Assembly (NCBI RefSeq): GCF_004664715.2
Contig: NC_051086.1
Span: forward strand, 77,297,164-77,361,163
Reading direction: 5' to 3'
DNA length: 64,000 nucleotides
Origin: Peromyscus leucopus
Taxonomy: Eukaryota; Chordata; Mammalia; Rodentia; Cricetidae
Shown: piece after piece, positions 50,346 to 62,904 of the stretch
Layout: each line of letters starts with the position of its first letter
Numbering within the stretch: position 1 is the first letter of the stretch
The notes under the pieces: generated by a model
What the model was told of the DNA's origin: nothing
Database searches by the model: none
What the model saw: only the letters and a program-made list of their open reading frames with translations
Made by a program: the position numbers and the translations under genes

Positions 50346-51899
50346 TTTTTTTTACTTTATATATATAGAAAAAAAGCTAATGTGAAGCAAAGTAAAGCAA
50401 AATCATGAGCTGTTATAAAGAATCACAGGCCCAATTATTCTGTGAGATGAGCATATTTGGGGCATTTTTTTCAATTTCCATATAAGTGGATATCAAAACT
50501 CTACTTCTGATTTTCAAAGAAAAAAGTGTATCTGAATTCATCTCAATCTGAACATTCAAGAACAGAAAATTGAGGTGCCTTGGGGAAGGAGTTTAGTTTT
50601 ATGAGAAAACATGTTTATTAGATAAATGGTTTTATTTTTCTAGAAATGATTGGTGAATCCAATGAATGTGATTTGACTATATGTTCATTTATTTCAAAGT
50701 AATGAAAAAAGAAACAACTCAAAGAAATCTGAACATGCTACTAAAAGCATTTCCCAGTACATAGGATGGTAGATAGTGGTTTTCTGGAAACCTAAACCTT
50801 AATGTGACTTCAAAGAGCTTCCAAGCCAGTGGTTCAGTGTAGATTGTAGAATGCTCTGTTACCCAGGAGCTCCGTGGGGACTGATAATGGAAGGGGGAAG
50901 GAACTTGGGGGGTGGTTTTACTGTTATATGAAGTCCCAGACTCTGAAAGCAGTTTTTCTTTTACCATAAAAAAAATTGTACTTTTAAATAAGCTCTCCCA
51001 AATCACAAAGAACATCAAAGATAGTTGTGAAGACAAAAAACAGGCTTTAAAAACAATGGAGACTCAAAAAAGTGTAATTTGAAGAAACACTAGTAAAAAA
51101 AATGTTTTTGTTTCATCCCATTTAGAGTTCTCTTTTAAAATTCTCCTGTAAAACAGATCTTTTGCGATTCTACTACACAGCATCACTCAGTTCATTAGCA
51201 TCTCATAGTCTTGTTCATAAAATCCAATGGAAGAATCTGCCATGTTTCACATAGACAGAGGTAGGAGGCTAGACAGTAGACAGCATGCGAGTTCAGAAGT
51301 AAGGGGCTATTACTTTGAAGCATGGGATATGGCTGGTTCCTATCCTCTTGTTTCAACATTTCCAAATCTGACCTTGCGTCCCACTTTTAAACTGTATGCA
51401 AGATGTGATAATCATATTAATACAAATATATAATTTATGAATGTATTACTGATGTAACAAGATCATAATAAATTTAGTAGCTTAACAAATAGAAGATATT
51501 ATTTAACAGATCTGCAGGTCAGATGTCTACTCTTACTTGTCAGGTTTGTGTTTCACATGACTGAGCACAGAAATGGCCTGGCAGGCTTTCTCTGAGTTTG
51601 AAATCTGAACTAGTTACCCCCTTGAATGCTATCAGCACATAGCATCTAACAAAATACATATAATCCTGTAACTTGCTTATCTGGTATCAGAGGCAGAAAC
51701 CATATCCTTAATATATACATATACACATACATATATATGTGTTTGTGTACATACATACATGTATTTACACATATGTAAAATATCTAGAGTAATATCTACA
51801 TAGAATAGGGTCTACACAGTCTCCACCTTAAAGCTCTTTATTCAAATTACAATAATTAAGATGAAAAATACTTATTAACACATGATAAGAAAGAATTAG
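50346..51899. other. Intergenic
   Basis: No gene or confident repeat. A TA/CA-rich patch lies at about 51710-51780. Confidence 0.45.
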
Positions 51900-52031
51900 T
51901 AGTTACATGCCTATAACCCCAACATTCAGGAGACAGAAACAGGAGGATTGTCACAAGTTCAAGACAAACCCGTGTTTACTTAGTAAATGTCAAGCCAGTT
52001 AGGACTACATAGTGAGACTGTGTCTCAGATA
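51900..52031 (+). repeat. Old B1/B4-type SINE
   Basis: 'agttacatgcctataacccc' and 'ggactacatagtgagactgt' keep the B1 start and end. Confidence 0.6.
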
Positions 52032-52249
52032 GAGTAGGGAAGTGATGAGTAAAAAGGCAGCGAGGAAAAGAACTGAGAATAATATTTCAATAAAGTTATA
52101 CTTCCAGTGAAAATGAAGTTTAAATTTAAATCTAAATATTATACTTTCTACTGTAAATTTTAATATTTTGATGTCTATGTGCATGAAGTTAGATAGACTC
52201 CAAAATAGTGTATTTATAAATAATTATAAAATTATGTACACTCACCTGC
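52032..52249. other. Intergenic
   Basis: Nothing recognised. Confidence 0.4.
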
Positions 52250-53758
52250 TGTGGGTCGCAGGAATATCATAAGAACTGAGCTGGTTATGGCAAAGTCACT
52301 ACCTGGAGGAATCAGGGAATTCCTCCAGAGGAAGTCAAATCCCAAGGAGTTTTTGGTGTTACTTGGCTTGTTATTTATCAGCTGTATTCTGTTATGAAAA
52401 TCATGTGTGCCTTCATAGATTTCCCAATTGACTTTTCCCTAAGAAGGGCTAACAATGTGGACTGATCACTCTCTGGACATACACATTCCAGGTATTTGGA
52501 GAACAGCCTCAGGAAAGGCGTTCTCTGGAATCAGATATCTCCCTTGGCTACTTTCAAGGACTAGCAGTAATAACAGTCCACATGCAAGTCTCCTGATTTA
52601 AGATAAATTCCACAAGGAGACACCACCTAGGTCAGGTGGACGTTAAGTAATAGCTTTACACAATTTAGCTCAGACCCTCCTTTCTTACAGCCTTACCAAC
52701 TTTATAGACCACTAACTCCTTACCTAACCACTTCTAGGAGTATTTAGATAACCTTCTGTGCTGACAGCTATGCTCAGCCAGAACTCCAGTTCAAGCCTCC
52801 CTGTAATTATCATTAGCAGCATCCGGCCAGGTCCATCCCCAGATGGAGGAAAGTACTTTATCAGAGATATCTTTGTACTCTCTAAGAACAGACTTAAGCA
52901 TCCGGGCTACCTGTTTGAGAAGGCCTGGTGGATGTGCCAATTAAGCCTTACTTCTTCTTTTCCCAAACCTTACCACCAGTTCCAGATCTCCCTTTAACTA
53001 TCACCAGAGGCATCTAGCTCTACACAGGTTGCTTAGCAACTGAGCACACTTTCCCCCTCCCTGCAGAAAAACGGCAGATAGCTTGGACAGATAGGAGCTA
53101 CAGGAAAAAAGAAGACAGTTTTATTTTCTCCCATTGACCTAGCAACTTAGAGATTCTTGACACTTTCTACCAACCACATTTAAGATTATTGTTGAGCACA
53201 TAAGAGCCCTCTTCTTAGATATTACCTGAATTTAGCTTTTAGTTAATGAATTTCCCCATTGGTCACTTCCCTTTGGGGTTGCAAGTGATAATTAATGGTT
53301 ATTGCCTCCCTATGTGATTCTTATCACCCCTCCATTTGACCCTGGAAACCTGGTTTTGCACTGCTAAGGGAATACTGCTTGTAAGTGTACATATACCAGA
53401 ACTCCCAGGGCATGAGAGGACAGAGGAGAGAAAAGAGAATGGAAGAACTAGATGGGTAAGAACTTGAGAGGAACAAACTGAGATGGGAAAGAAGTAGATT
53501 GAAGGGCTACAAGAGAGTACTAGAGGAACGAGATGGAAGATGAGAAAGAGCCGGATGGGGAAGAACAAGATGAGGTAGAATGAGAAGAGGAGAGAGGAGA
53601 CAGGAGAGGAGATGATATGGGAAGGAACAAGATGGATGAGAACCTAGAAGGGGCAGAACTAGATGAAGGAATTAAGATAGAACCTAGAGGGGACAGCAGA
53701 CAAGTGTAGAGAGAAATCAGGCTAAAGATTACCTAAATATGAGAGCAGAATATAAGCT
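52250..53758. other. Unclassified, possible retroelement-derived region
   Basis: About 1.5 kb of less AT-rich sequence with no intact frame. It ends in a degenerate purine-rich stretch (about 53410-53700) with repeated 'agatggg', 'agaacaagatg' and 'aacctaga' words. I think it may be old LTR-retroelement sequence but cannot identify it. Confidence 0.35.
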
Positions 53759-54298
53759 TATAACTGTGGTGGTATTGTGTTCCCCAAAATATTGTGTACT
53801 CTAATAAATTTATCTGGGGTCAGAGAACAGACAGCCACTAGATACAAAGGCTAGAAAATGGTGGCACTCACACCTTTAATCCTAGCATTCCAGAGATAGA
53901 AATCCCTCAGGATCTCTGTGAGTTCAAGGCCACATTGGAAATAGCCAAGCATGGTGACACAGTCCTTTAATCCCAGAAAGCCAGCCTTTCATCCCAGGGA
54001 GTGGTGGTAGAAAGCAGAAAGATATATAAAGGTGAGGACCAGAAACTAGAAGCATTTGGCTGGTTCAGCATTTTGGCTGGTTAAGCATTCAGGCTTTTGA
54101 GCAGTAATTCAGCTGAGACCCAATCCGGATGAGGACTCAGAGGCCTCCAGTCTGAGGAGACAAGACCAGCTGAGGATCCGGCGAGGTGAGATAGCTGTGT
54201 CTTGTTCTCTCTCTCTGATCTACCAGCATGGACCCCAATAACTCGCCTCAGGTTTGATTTTATTAATAAGAACTTTTAAGAGTCATGCTACATATAAC
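53759..54298 (+). mobile_element. Solo ERV LTR with 6-bp target duplication and internal B1 modules
   Basis: The LTR is 53765-54292 (528 bp), begins TG and ends CA, and is flanked by tataac at 53759-53764 and 54293-54298. AATAAA lies at about 53811. Inside are two B1-like segments ('cacacctttaatcctagcat' with 'tctctgtgagttcaaggcca', then 'cagtcctttaatcccag'). A 6-bp duplication is usual for ERVK-type integration. No internal region remains, so it is a solo LTR from recombination. Confidence 0.9.
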
Positions 54299-56039
54299 TG
54301 TCACAGAATAATAAAGTATATGGACTAAGGAGTTTCGTGTACATAGATTCATTTCTTCTCATCAAAGAATAATTATCAGCTGGTTGTAAATTCTTCCCAG
54401 ACCCTGGAAGGGGACTATCGAGGGGCTGGATCCCCATAGTCCCTGATACTCACCTTCCAAAAAGATAAATAAGTATAAAAGGTTTTATGCATAGGCACAT
54501 TAAGGTGTGACTCACTAAAGTCATTAAAAGCAAGAACATTAGTCTAAGTCAACTGCTTCTCCAATCCACAGCAAAATATGTTAAACCTGACTGCAGTATT
54601 CCCCTTCAGACTGTTTTCTATCACACATAATCTGAGGAAAACAAACACCAGTATTTTATGCTGAAAGTTGTGTCTAAAATAAGTAACTAGTTTAGGGTAT
54701 CTTTAGAAGATAATCTAGTGTCAAAAAAGCAAGTTTCTGAGAGAATGTTTAATATTTTAATGGTTTTGTGTTTGATTCATCAGCTGATTGATCAAAATAA
54801 CAATGACATTCAAAAACAGCTGCATATGTTAGTTTAAGGCTTAATGTGTCTTTTTTGAGCCAATTATAATTCACACCTAATGGAGAACTGAATGTTTGAT
54901 CCTCAGAATTTGCCAATAAAAATAGATTGTATCACTGATGATGATGGGTTATTATAAGGAAACAAAGTGATCGCCATGAGCAAACACAAGATACCATATG
55001 AAGACAGCACTGAGCATGCGCAACACATAGCAAAATTACCCAATGCATCTACTGAACATACCTGGGGCCATCAAAATGCGCTGTTAAAATTTCCACTACA
55101 ATGCAAGAAAATAAATGCTTTCATTTTTCATGTTGGGTCATCAGTGAAGAGCAGAGAGAAAATACAGAACAAAAACAGGGTCATACAAGGAAAAATATGG
55201 GGAGAGAATTTTTATGATTCAGAAATAATCATGTAAACAAAGTACAAGGCTTACTCCAAAAAAGAGAAGAGATATTAAGTTTAAATATCATAGCAGGAAG
55301 GAAAACCATGATATCATGGCGTTCATCCCTTATTACTTTCACGGGGTCAAAGATAATCAATCAGTTACAAAAGCAGCGTGGCTGTCATCAAAATACAGCC
55401 CCTCGCCTTCTACTGTGTTGCTGAGTTTTTATTATGTAAGTGCTATAGGTTGTATGAACTCTTTCACTGAGTTTTGGGATGGGAAAACATTGATATTCTT
55501 CCCTGGAAATCCTATAGATATTTCAGAGGGAAATATTTTATACTAATATATTTTTTAAAATACAATTATTTGTTTAGTATTAAAAGAATCACTTTTCACT
55601 CTTTTTAAAGAATTGTTTCTTTTGTTTTTTGAGATTATAATTATATAATTTCTGTGTTTTAACATTGCATTTCTGTGTATTCAATTTTTGTCTCACTAAT
55701 GAGGAAATTTAATAGTGTTTTACTTGAAAGTCCCCTGAATCAGACCTTAGGGTGAAATTTTGCATGTGAACTAATATAGTAAGATTAAAAACCTTGTCGT
55801 TGTAGATCAATAAAGCAGAAGAAACAAAGCATGTGTGTAATATGGACATAAAAGAACAAATGATCATTCTAACCTCATCTATAGGGAAAAATTCCACTGA
55901 CACCCTATGAGAAATCTGAGCTTTCACATCCCTGTAGCATTCAGACAGTGGCCAGATAACTCCAAAGAGAGTGTGATTTTCTGTCTATTCTCATTCATGA
56001 AAATGTAGGCCTCAGAAGCCCAAGGGAGGTCTGTTTGAA
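54299..56039. other. Intergenic
   Basis: Short frames at 54967-55236 and 55316-55546 have no recognisable domain. Nothing else seen. Confidence 0.45.
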
Positions 56040-56175
56040 GGCATTCATAAAAAGAGAGCATAAAGTTGGGAGGGAGACATGTTGGGAGGTCCCAGGGCAA
56101 GCTGGAGGGTAACAATGGGGAGTGAATATGATTAAAATACATTGCACACATATATGAAAATAAAAAAGTATAATT
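56040..56175 (+). mobile_element. L1 3' end fragment
   Basis: 'gggagtgaatatgattaaaa', 'tacattgcacacatatatga' and 'aataaaaaag' match rodent L1 3' tails. Confidence 0.6.
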
Positions 56176-56334
56176 TAATAGCAATAAGATAATAGTAATA
56201 AGTGAGCTAAAGGAATATGAGCAATGTCAAAGCATTGTGCCCTTCAGTCAGATATTGTTCTCTCTTTCAAAGATGATAAAGCTGAGATTGAAAAATGGAA
56301 TAACTATGTAATGTTATCTGTCTGCCTATAGCAT

Positions 56335-56480
56335 TCCCCTTTGTGCTGCCAGCTTACCCCCTCCCCATCCCCACATATCTGGCAGCAACTGATCTTCTTA
56401 CTCTCTCTACAGTTTTGGTCTTCCAGAATGTCATGTAGCTGAAATCACACAGTAAGTAGAATGTACAGCACACAGAGCAA
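56335..56480 (-). mobile_element. Ancient L1M 3' end, minus strand
   Basis: 'ctggcagcaactgatcttct', 'tctctacagttttggtcttc' and 'cagaatgtcatgtagctgaa' match the complement of old mammalian L1M 3' ends. Confidence 0.65.
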
Positions 56481-57166
56481 ACCCTTGTGCAGGTGCAGTT
56501 TTTAGTAAAAACATCCACATCGCTTCATCAGTTCTAACAAATGTACCACATTAATGAAAGATATTAATTAATAATAGAGACACCATGAGTGGGAAATTAG
56601 GGTGCATAAGGTCTCTCTGGGCCAACAGCAAGCTTACAACTGCTCTTAAAGTAGTTCTTTCGTTAAAATAAAAGAGTACTGTGGTTTGTACAAACTCATC
56701 GATAGGTAAAGGAGTAAGGCAGATTACATGACCTTGGCTATAAATCTCACATTGTTCTTGCTGTTTTCACCATTGCATCACCCTGTATGATAGCATTATT
56801 TCTATTAACAGTTAGTGTATATTTCATAATAAAATATGACCTTACAGTTGATAGAACCCCATACATTCCTGCTTTCATTGAATTTTCTTGTTTCTTCTGC
56901 ACTTTTATATCCAATTAAGCCAGTGGTCACATACACAGAGGCTCTGGCAAACAAAGTAAATCAATGAATCAGGTCAGCTGTGGAGAGACAATAAAGAAGG
57001 TAACCCTCTGGGGAATGGCTCCTGTCTAAAGGAGGCAGCCATTTTTCAGCCTAGAATATTGTTGCCACAGGGATTTTTCCAAATGCAGGCAAAAATCAGA
57101 ATGTTTCATATATAGTCTCTTACTTTTAAGTATTATCTACCTCAATTTTATAAAGTCTCCCGTGCA

Positions 57167-57203
<37 letters not shown>

Positions 57204-57243
57204 GGAGAGGGATGGAGAAAGGGAGGGAGAGAAAGAGTCATGT

Positions 57244-57295
<52 letters not shown>

Positions 57296-57399
57296 TGAAA
57301 GTCATGTAAGCCAGCTCTCACTGGTCCTCTGACATAAGCCAGCAAGGCTGATGCAATTTAAAGCATGTCTTTCATCTAAAGCCATTTAAACAATTTAAG
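56481..57399. other. Intergenic with (CA)n and (GA)n runs
   Basis: (CA)n at about 57170-57200 and (GA)n at about 57246-57289. No gene. Confidence 0.5.
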
Positions 57400-57490
57400 G
57401 GCTGGAAAAATAGCTGATAGAATGTTTGTCTTGGATGCATGAGACCTTGAGTTAAATCCATAGCACTGCAATAAATAAATAAATATTCAA
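57400..57490 (+). repeat. ID/B2-like SINE head
   Basis: 'gggctggaaaaatagctgat' and 'gagaccttgagttaaatcca', with an (AAAT)-type tail. Confidence 0.6.
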
Positions 57491-58439
57491 AAAACACTGC
57501 TTGAAACCATGAAAATGTGGAGGTATCCTTATATGTTAAATAGCTTTGTCTTTAATGTTTTGGTTTGTGCTTGAGTTATTGGAAACATACATGCATACAC
57601 ACCGATGCACATTAGATAATATAGCTGTGCTCTTTAGTTTGAGATCCCTAAATAATCAAAGGCATTTTTGAACTATAAATATTCAATTCAGCTATAAGAG
57701 ATATATTATTTTCTAAAGTAAATAAGGACTTTTGATTTTGAGTCTTGTTCCAAATGTTGAATTTTCCATGGATTTATAACTGCTATAAATATAAAGTCAA
57801 CTTCTGGCAGAAAACAAATATGATTTGCTGTGAGTGTGGCTGATCATTCCCACTCCAAGAATGACAGTGGAAGATCTCCACATTCCTTTCTATCGACTAT
57901 CTTTGAACAAATAGTAAACACATATTTTTCTATCACATGACATCATAATAAGATCTGGAAATTGTGGAGTAGAAATATATGATTGTAAAATCTTAATAAA
58001 GTTATTTACATTATGAAGCAACAACGGTGCAATGGTAAAAGGAAGGCTAACTGTTTAAGGTATATCACATGGCATGTAGAAAAGGACAAATCCAACCCCC
58101 AGTCATATTATGAAGGAAAACAGACAGTGTTTCCTGACTCAAATAAAATCACAAGAAAGGCATGAAGAACCAAGGCAGAAGAAGAAATTCTAACCTAACT
58201 GCTCAACTAGGGAGACACAGTGCTTACAGAGCATCAGGTAAGACTTGACAGATCAGTACTGCAGCCGTAAGAAAAGGGCTGAATTCTCAGATTCTAAACT
58301 CACTGAGGAATGACAAGGGTATATGGTAGCAAGGAGGGCATTTAGTAAATGAGCAGCTGTACTGTTCAGTTATCTACATTTCCAGGATATGAACTTTCTA
58401 TTTTGTTTCTCAGTCTTCCACCATACTTAGCAAATAAAA
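57491..58439. other. Intergenic
   Basis: AT-rich; nothing recognised. Confidence 0.5.
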
Positions 58440-59310
58440 GTCTGTGGCCCATGTCACCTCGGGGTGGGAACCATGAATGATGAAATCAGGGGGCCATGCT
58501 GAGCCAGACAGCTCTTCACTGGCCCAGGGAAAGCTGACCCTGCCTCTAGTTGGATACTGAAGCAAGAGAGCTGACCCTAACCCTCAAGACAGCTGGCCCC
58601 TGTGCTCTGGAGAGATGGACCCACCCCTCTCCACAGGTGAGGTGAACCAGCCCTGATGTCATGGGCAAAGGGAAACTGGCTCTGTCCTTTCATCTGAGGT
58701 GGGTGGCCCCAGTGGCCCAGACCAGTGACCAGATCAGCTATCACCCAGGACCTTGTGTTGACCCACCCTAACATCTAAATCATCTAGGACCTGCTGGAGC
58801 TTGAGAAGGGACTGGTCCTTTGAAACAATATCTGCAAGATCTCCATGAATCAGGGTGCCCTGGGGATATCCCAGAGGAGTTCTGGTGAAGATCCAGTGAT
58901 GATGGTGTATCAGAAACCTGAGGCCTTGAACCAGACCAGTGACTCATTGCAATGAACATTTGCTAGTAAAGTTGACTGGACAAAAGGGTATGCTATGTGA
59001 CACACTGCTCCCAATGCCACCAGGACAAACGAAGAGGTGTTGGAGAGGCAGGAAAGAAGGAGATGTGAGAGGGTTTGCTGTTTTTTGTTTTTCTTTCTCT
59101 CTTCTTTTTTTGGTTTGTTTTGTTCTTGTTTTTGTTTGTTTGCTTTCTTTCTTTGTCTTGTTTTGGTTTGATATTTTTTTATTTTTTATTTTGGAGGGGG
59201 CACTGCAGGGGTGAAGGAAGGATATGGGGAGACTGGGAGGTGAGCAGAATTAGGGTATATAATGTGAAATTCCCAAAGAATCAATAAAGAAGTTGCATTT
59301 AAAAACCACA
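58440..59310 (+). mobile_element. L1 3'UTR, plus strand
   Basis: GC-richer 3'UTR with repeated 'agctgaccct', then 'ggagttctggtgaagatcca', 'ctgaggccttgaaccagacc', 'gcaatgaacatttgctagta', a G/T-rich stretch, and the terminus 'atgtgaaattcccaaagaat' with 'caataaa'. The motif order is that of a rodent L1 3' end. Confidence 0.8.
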
Positions 59311-59412
59311 ACAAATATAATATAATCTGTTTATCAATTCTCAGAAGTCAAATGAGAAACTCAAATATCAGGCAACTCAACTTCCAATACTCATGCTCTT
59401 GGGTACATCACT

Positions 59413-60103
59413 AAGAAATTATGGGCACTGCCAAAGACTGACACTGTCCTGAGACTTCTGCCCCTAACAATCAATAGAGGAAGGTAGGTGACTGTCCAGT
59501 TAGCCAGTAAGTCTCTGTCATTTTTAATATATTCAGAAGCTGCTTGGTCTGTACTTCCTGTTTACTCTGGTAAAATTCATCTTTCTCAGATCTCGGTTGG
59601 TGTTGATGACTAGACTAAGGATCTCTTTGCCAGTTTAGCAGCAGCAACCAAGGTTTCAGCTGCTTTCTCAGGCCTCATCATGTAGAAATCAGTCCTCAGG
59701 CCTTACTTCCTACGGCTACTACTAGGTCTAGACCAGTTTATACCTTATCAGACTCTAAAAAGAGATAAACTCACAAAACAGAATTCAATGTAACTTTTTA
59801 CTCTTCCTTTATTTAAAGAAACTCACTTTACAATGACTGCTCTCAGTTATCAACCACCTGTATCTCATGGTGAAGAGTGGATAGAAAACAAGGTGTAAAG
59901 TTTATGTAAGGTCTGAAGATATGAGAGCTTAAGTTATGAGTATCTAAAAATGTTTTAGGGTCTCAAAGAGGTGTTTTAAGGCATGTAAATGGGAGTGATA
60001 AAGGTCTGAGGATGTGAAAGCTTGAGTTGTGATAAGAAAGTGACTTAAGGTTAAAAATAAAAGAAAAATGTTTCCGAAAAAAAAAAAAAGAAATTATGGG
60101 CAC
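59413..60103 (+). mobile_element. Processed retrocopy of an unidentified transcript
   Basis: An insert of about 659 bp (59429-60087) ends in poly-A (60077-60087) with AATAAA at 60056-60061, 15 bases before the tail. It is flanked by the 16-bp direct repeat aagaaattatgggcac (59413-59428 and 60088-60103, identical). This is a textbook L1-mediated retrocopy of a polyadenylated RNA. I see no long open frame, and the source RNA is not recognised; a spliced or truncated retroelement transcript or a lncRNA are both possible. Confidence 0.88.
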
Positions 60104-61984
60104 CAAAATGGAAATAATAATTTTATCTACATATTAATTACAATTAATAATATTAATTTTCTACTAAATATTACACAAGCAAGAAAACTATATTATTATT
60201 CATTTTAGTATGTCAAATGAAAAGAAAAAGTGGAGTGAATATGTATAAAGTACAATGACATATATGTGAGAAAATGTCATGAGGTAACACTAAAAAGAAT
60301 TTGCAGATTATCATATTCACTGGAAGAATTTTAAAATACTGCCATATTTACTAAATTGCTACTTAAAACAAAAATATTTACATATCTCAAGTGCTTTCTG
60401 ATTTTCTATTTATATTTCCCCAACATAGATACGGACAGATCCCTTTAATTGTTGAGCATGCTTTAAACACATCTAATGTAACACATCATTTGCTAACTAT
60501 TAGGGAGATATAATTAGACCCTTGAAAGAGTTTTCAAGTTATTAGCTAAATACTGCATATATTCTTCAAACCTAAACATGTATAAACCAATGTGAATTTA
60601 ATGTCTCAACAAATACATGTGCTGAGATAAAAGACAACCTCCAATTTCAGAGATTATAGATTTATGGATTGTAGACCTAGGGCTTTAAGGGAAGGATGTT
60701 TCACTGCTCAGAATGAGGTTGATAAGATAGGGGAGTGGAAAGAGATCATTTGCACAGAGGATGGTGTTTTGGGCAGAGAAAAACTAATATTTTAGGTAAA
60801 TATCAGAATTTTACATGCTTACTTGAATATCGGTTGTGTAGAAAGAGACATAATTGGATAAGACTGAAAAAGCAAAATGTGAAGAAAGCGATCAATGGTA
60901 ATAGGATCCTCTGAATATTTAAAGGTGCTATTGTGATGTGGGAGGGGCTCTGTATTTTAAGCACCACTTTTTTCTAATAAAGCAAAGAGGACTGTTAGAG
61001 CAGCATACAATCATAATGGGGAAGAGTGGAGGTGTTTTCCAAAGATGGTGAATGTTTCCAGGGGAAATATATTAGCAAATGCCTTTTACAATCCCTTTAT
61101 GAAAACCAATAATCCCAGGGAAATACAAAAGGACACAAAGGCATAATTTAAATTTTATAGACTTGATACGAGCTTTAGGTTTATATGCACAAAGACTGGA
61201 TACTCAACACAGGGGACAGGAATCTACCTCTCACAGTGCTGCTGTCTTGTAGACATTGCAAACATCCACATGATCTCATTTAGTAGAAAATTTCCATCCA
61301 TGCATTGCCTGCAGAAGCTATCCATATCTTTTGCATTTGTTTATTCAATTTTCCATGAGCTTAATCTGAATAGCTATCTAATTTATTCTCTGAGGATAGA
61401 GCAAAACAGCTTGTCTCCTTTCTTAAAAAAAAAGTGGACTGAATTATTTATTTCTAACTTCTTAAGAAGCTTATGAAATGCAAGATGAAAGGTCAGGATT
61501 AATTATGAAAAATTGTGTGAATTCCAACAGAAGAAATATATGTTAATTGGCAAAGGATATACACTGTAGCTCTTACCCTATTGATATTCAGCAAAACTTG
61601 ATGAGACCAAAAATGTCTTATTTTTAACAAGTTGTATGTTGTGATAATGATGATATTAATGTTGAAGTGCCTACAATTTTTAAATAACATGTCTCCTCAC
61701 AAGTAGTTCTCATGGGCATTTGTGTTTCCCGTTTTGGTAAAAAGTAAGATATGGTCATTTGGTATTGGATAATCAGTCGGTGTGCTCTTCCCCTGGGAAA
61801 ACTATTTCTCCTGCTCTCAGCATTTTTTTAGTTGCAGATAGTTAACTGTTATCTTGCATCTTTCTTTAGACTTAATTGCTTTTCTTTTCTTTTCTTTTTC
61901 TTTCTCTAGGTTTTTGACACAAGCATCTACATTGCTGATTCGGAATTTTTTTAAAAAATCTTAAATGTATTAATTTTTTTAAAT
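60104..61984. other. AT-rich, repeat-poor intergenic block
   Basis: No transposon or gene recognised from 60104 to about 61800. There is a dense TAAT/ATTA patch at about 60110-60200. Confidence 0.45.
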
Positions 61985-62083
61985 ATCTCTCTTGTAACTG
62001 CTTTAACCGCATCCTACAAAGGTTCAGGTTTTTATATTGTTACTTTTATTCAGTTCAGGGTATTTTTGTTTTTCTTTATAAAA
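61985..62083 (-). mobile_element. Old L1M ORF2 fragment, minus strand (part 1)
   Basis: 'gtaactgctttaaccgcatc' and 'ctacaaaggttcaggttttt', then 'ttattcagttcagggtattt', is the complement of L1M ORF2. The element resumes at 63213. Confidence 0.65.
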
Positions 62084-62280
62084 GTGTGTGTGTGCATTAG
62101 GGCCTGCACACATGCATGCACAGACTCTTACATGCCACAGAGCTGTGCACCTGTGGAGGTCAGAGGACAAGTCTTTGGGACTTTATCCTCTTCTGCCACC
62201 TTGTGGGATCCAGGGACCCAAATCAATTTTCAGGTCTGCTCTGTGGCACGTCTACCCACTGAACCATCTAGCTTGCTCTT
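62084..62280 (-). repeat. B3-class SINE, minus strand
   Basis: GT-rich head, 'gtggaggtcagaggacaagt', 'tgtgggatccagggacccaa' and 'ccactgaaccatctagcttg'. Confidence 0.8.
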
Positions 62281-62296
62281 TTGTTTTGTTCTTTTT

Positions 62297-62380
62297 TTTT
62301 TTCTTCTTGGAGCTGAGGACTGAACCCAGGGCCTTGTGCAACCAAGCAAGCGCTCTACCACTGAGCTAAATCCCCAACCC
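62297..62380 (-). repeat. ID SINE, minus strand
   Basis: Poly-T, 'ggagctgaggactgaaccca', 'gggccttgtgcaaccaagca', 'agcgctctaccactgagcta' and 'aatccccaaccc'. It is nearly intact and looks young. Confidence 0.93.
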
Positions 62381-62417
62381 TCTTTTGTTCTTTTTGAGAC
62401 TCTAATTTGACCCATGG

Positions 62418-62548
62418 TTTTCTCTTCTTCTCTTCTCTTCCTTTCTTCTCTCCTCTTCTCTCCTCTTTCTTTCTTCTCTCCTCTTCTCTCTTATTCTCTC
62501 CTCTCCTGTCTTCTCCTCACCTCTCCTCTTCTCTTTTGCTTTTCTTTT
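62418..62548. repeat. (TCTTC)n-like pyrimidine tract
   Basis: Degenerate CT-rich repeat between two SINEs. Confidence 0.9.
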
Positions 62549-62549
62549 C

Positions 62550-62755
62550 TTTTTGCTTGTGCTAAACATGAACTCGGGGCCTTGCCCATGTTAAACAAGC
62601 ACTTTAACTGTGAGCCAAATCCCTAGCTTTTGGTATTTTGAGAAAAGTTCTTACTATGTCACAAGGAGTGTGACAAACTCACAACCATGTCCAACCCAGC
62701 ACTGTCCTCCCTCTGTCTCCTGGGAGCTAAGATTGCGGCACCATGCTTAGTGCAG
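62550..62755 (-). repeat. B4 SINE (ID fused to B1), minus strand
   Basis: An ID-like half ('catgaactcggggccttgcc', 'tgagccaaatccctagc') is followed by a B1-like half ('gttcttactatgtcacaagg', 'gagctaagattgcggcacca'). Confidence 0.75.
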
Positions 62756-62904
62756 AGTAAAGATTCTTAAACATATAATGCTTAGATTCCAAATGTTTAA
62801 ATGTCTCCTGTTTTAATTGTTGTTCTACTTTCAGTCTATCATCTTGGCCTTTGAAATTGGCTGTCATGGTGCTCTGAAAATAACTATCAACTTCTTCTTT
62901 TTTC

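Noticed and set aside
62066..62369. Two overlapping plus-strand frames of 85 and 93 codons
   Set aside because: They read through reversed B3 and ID SINEs.
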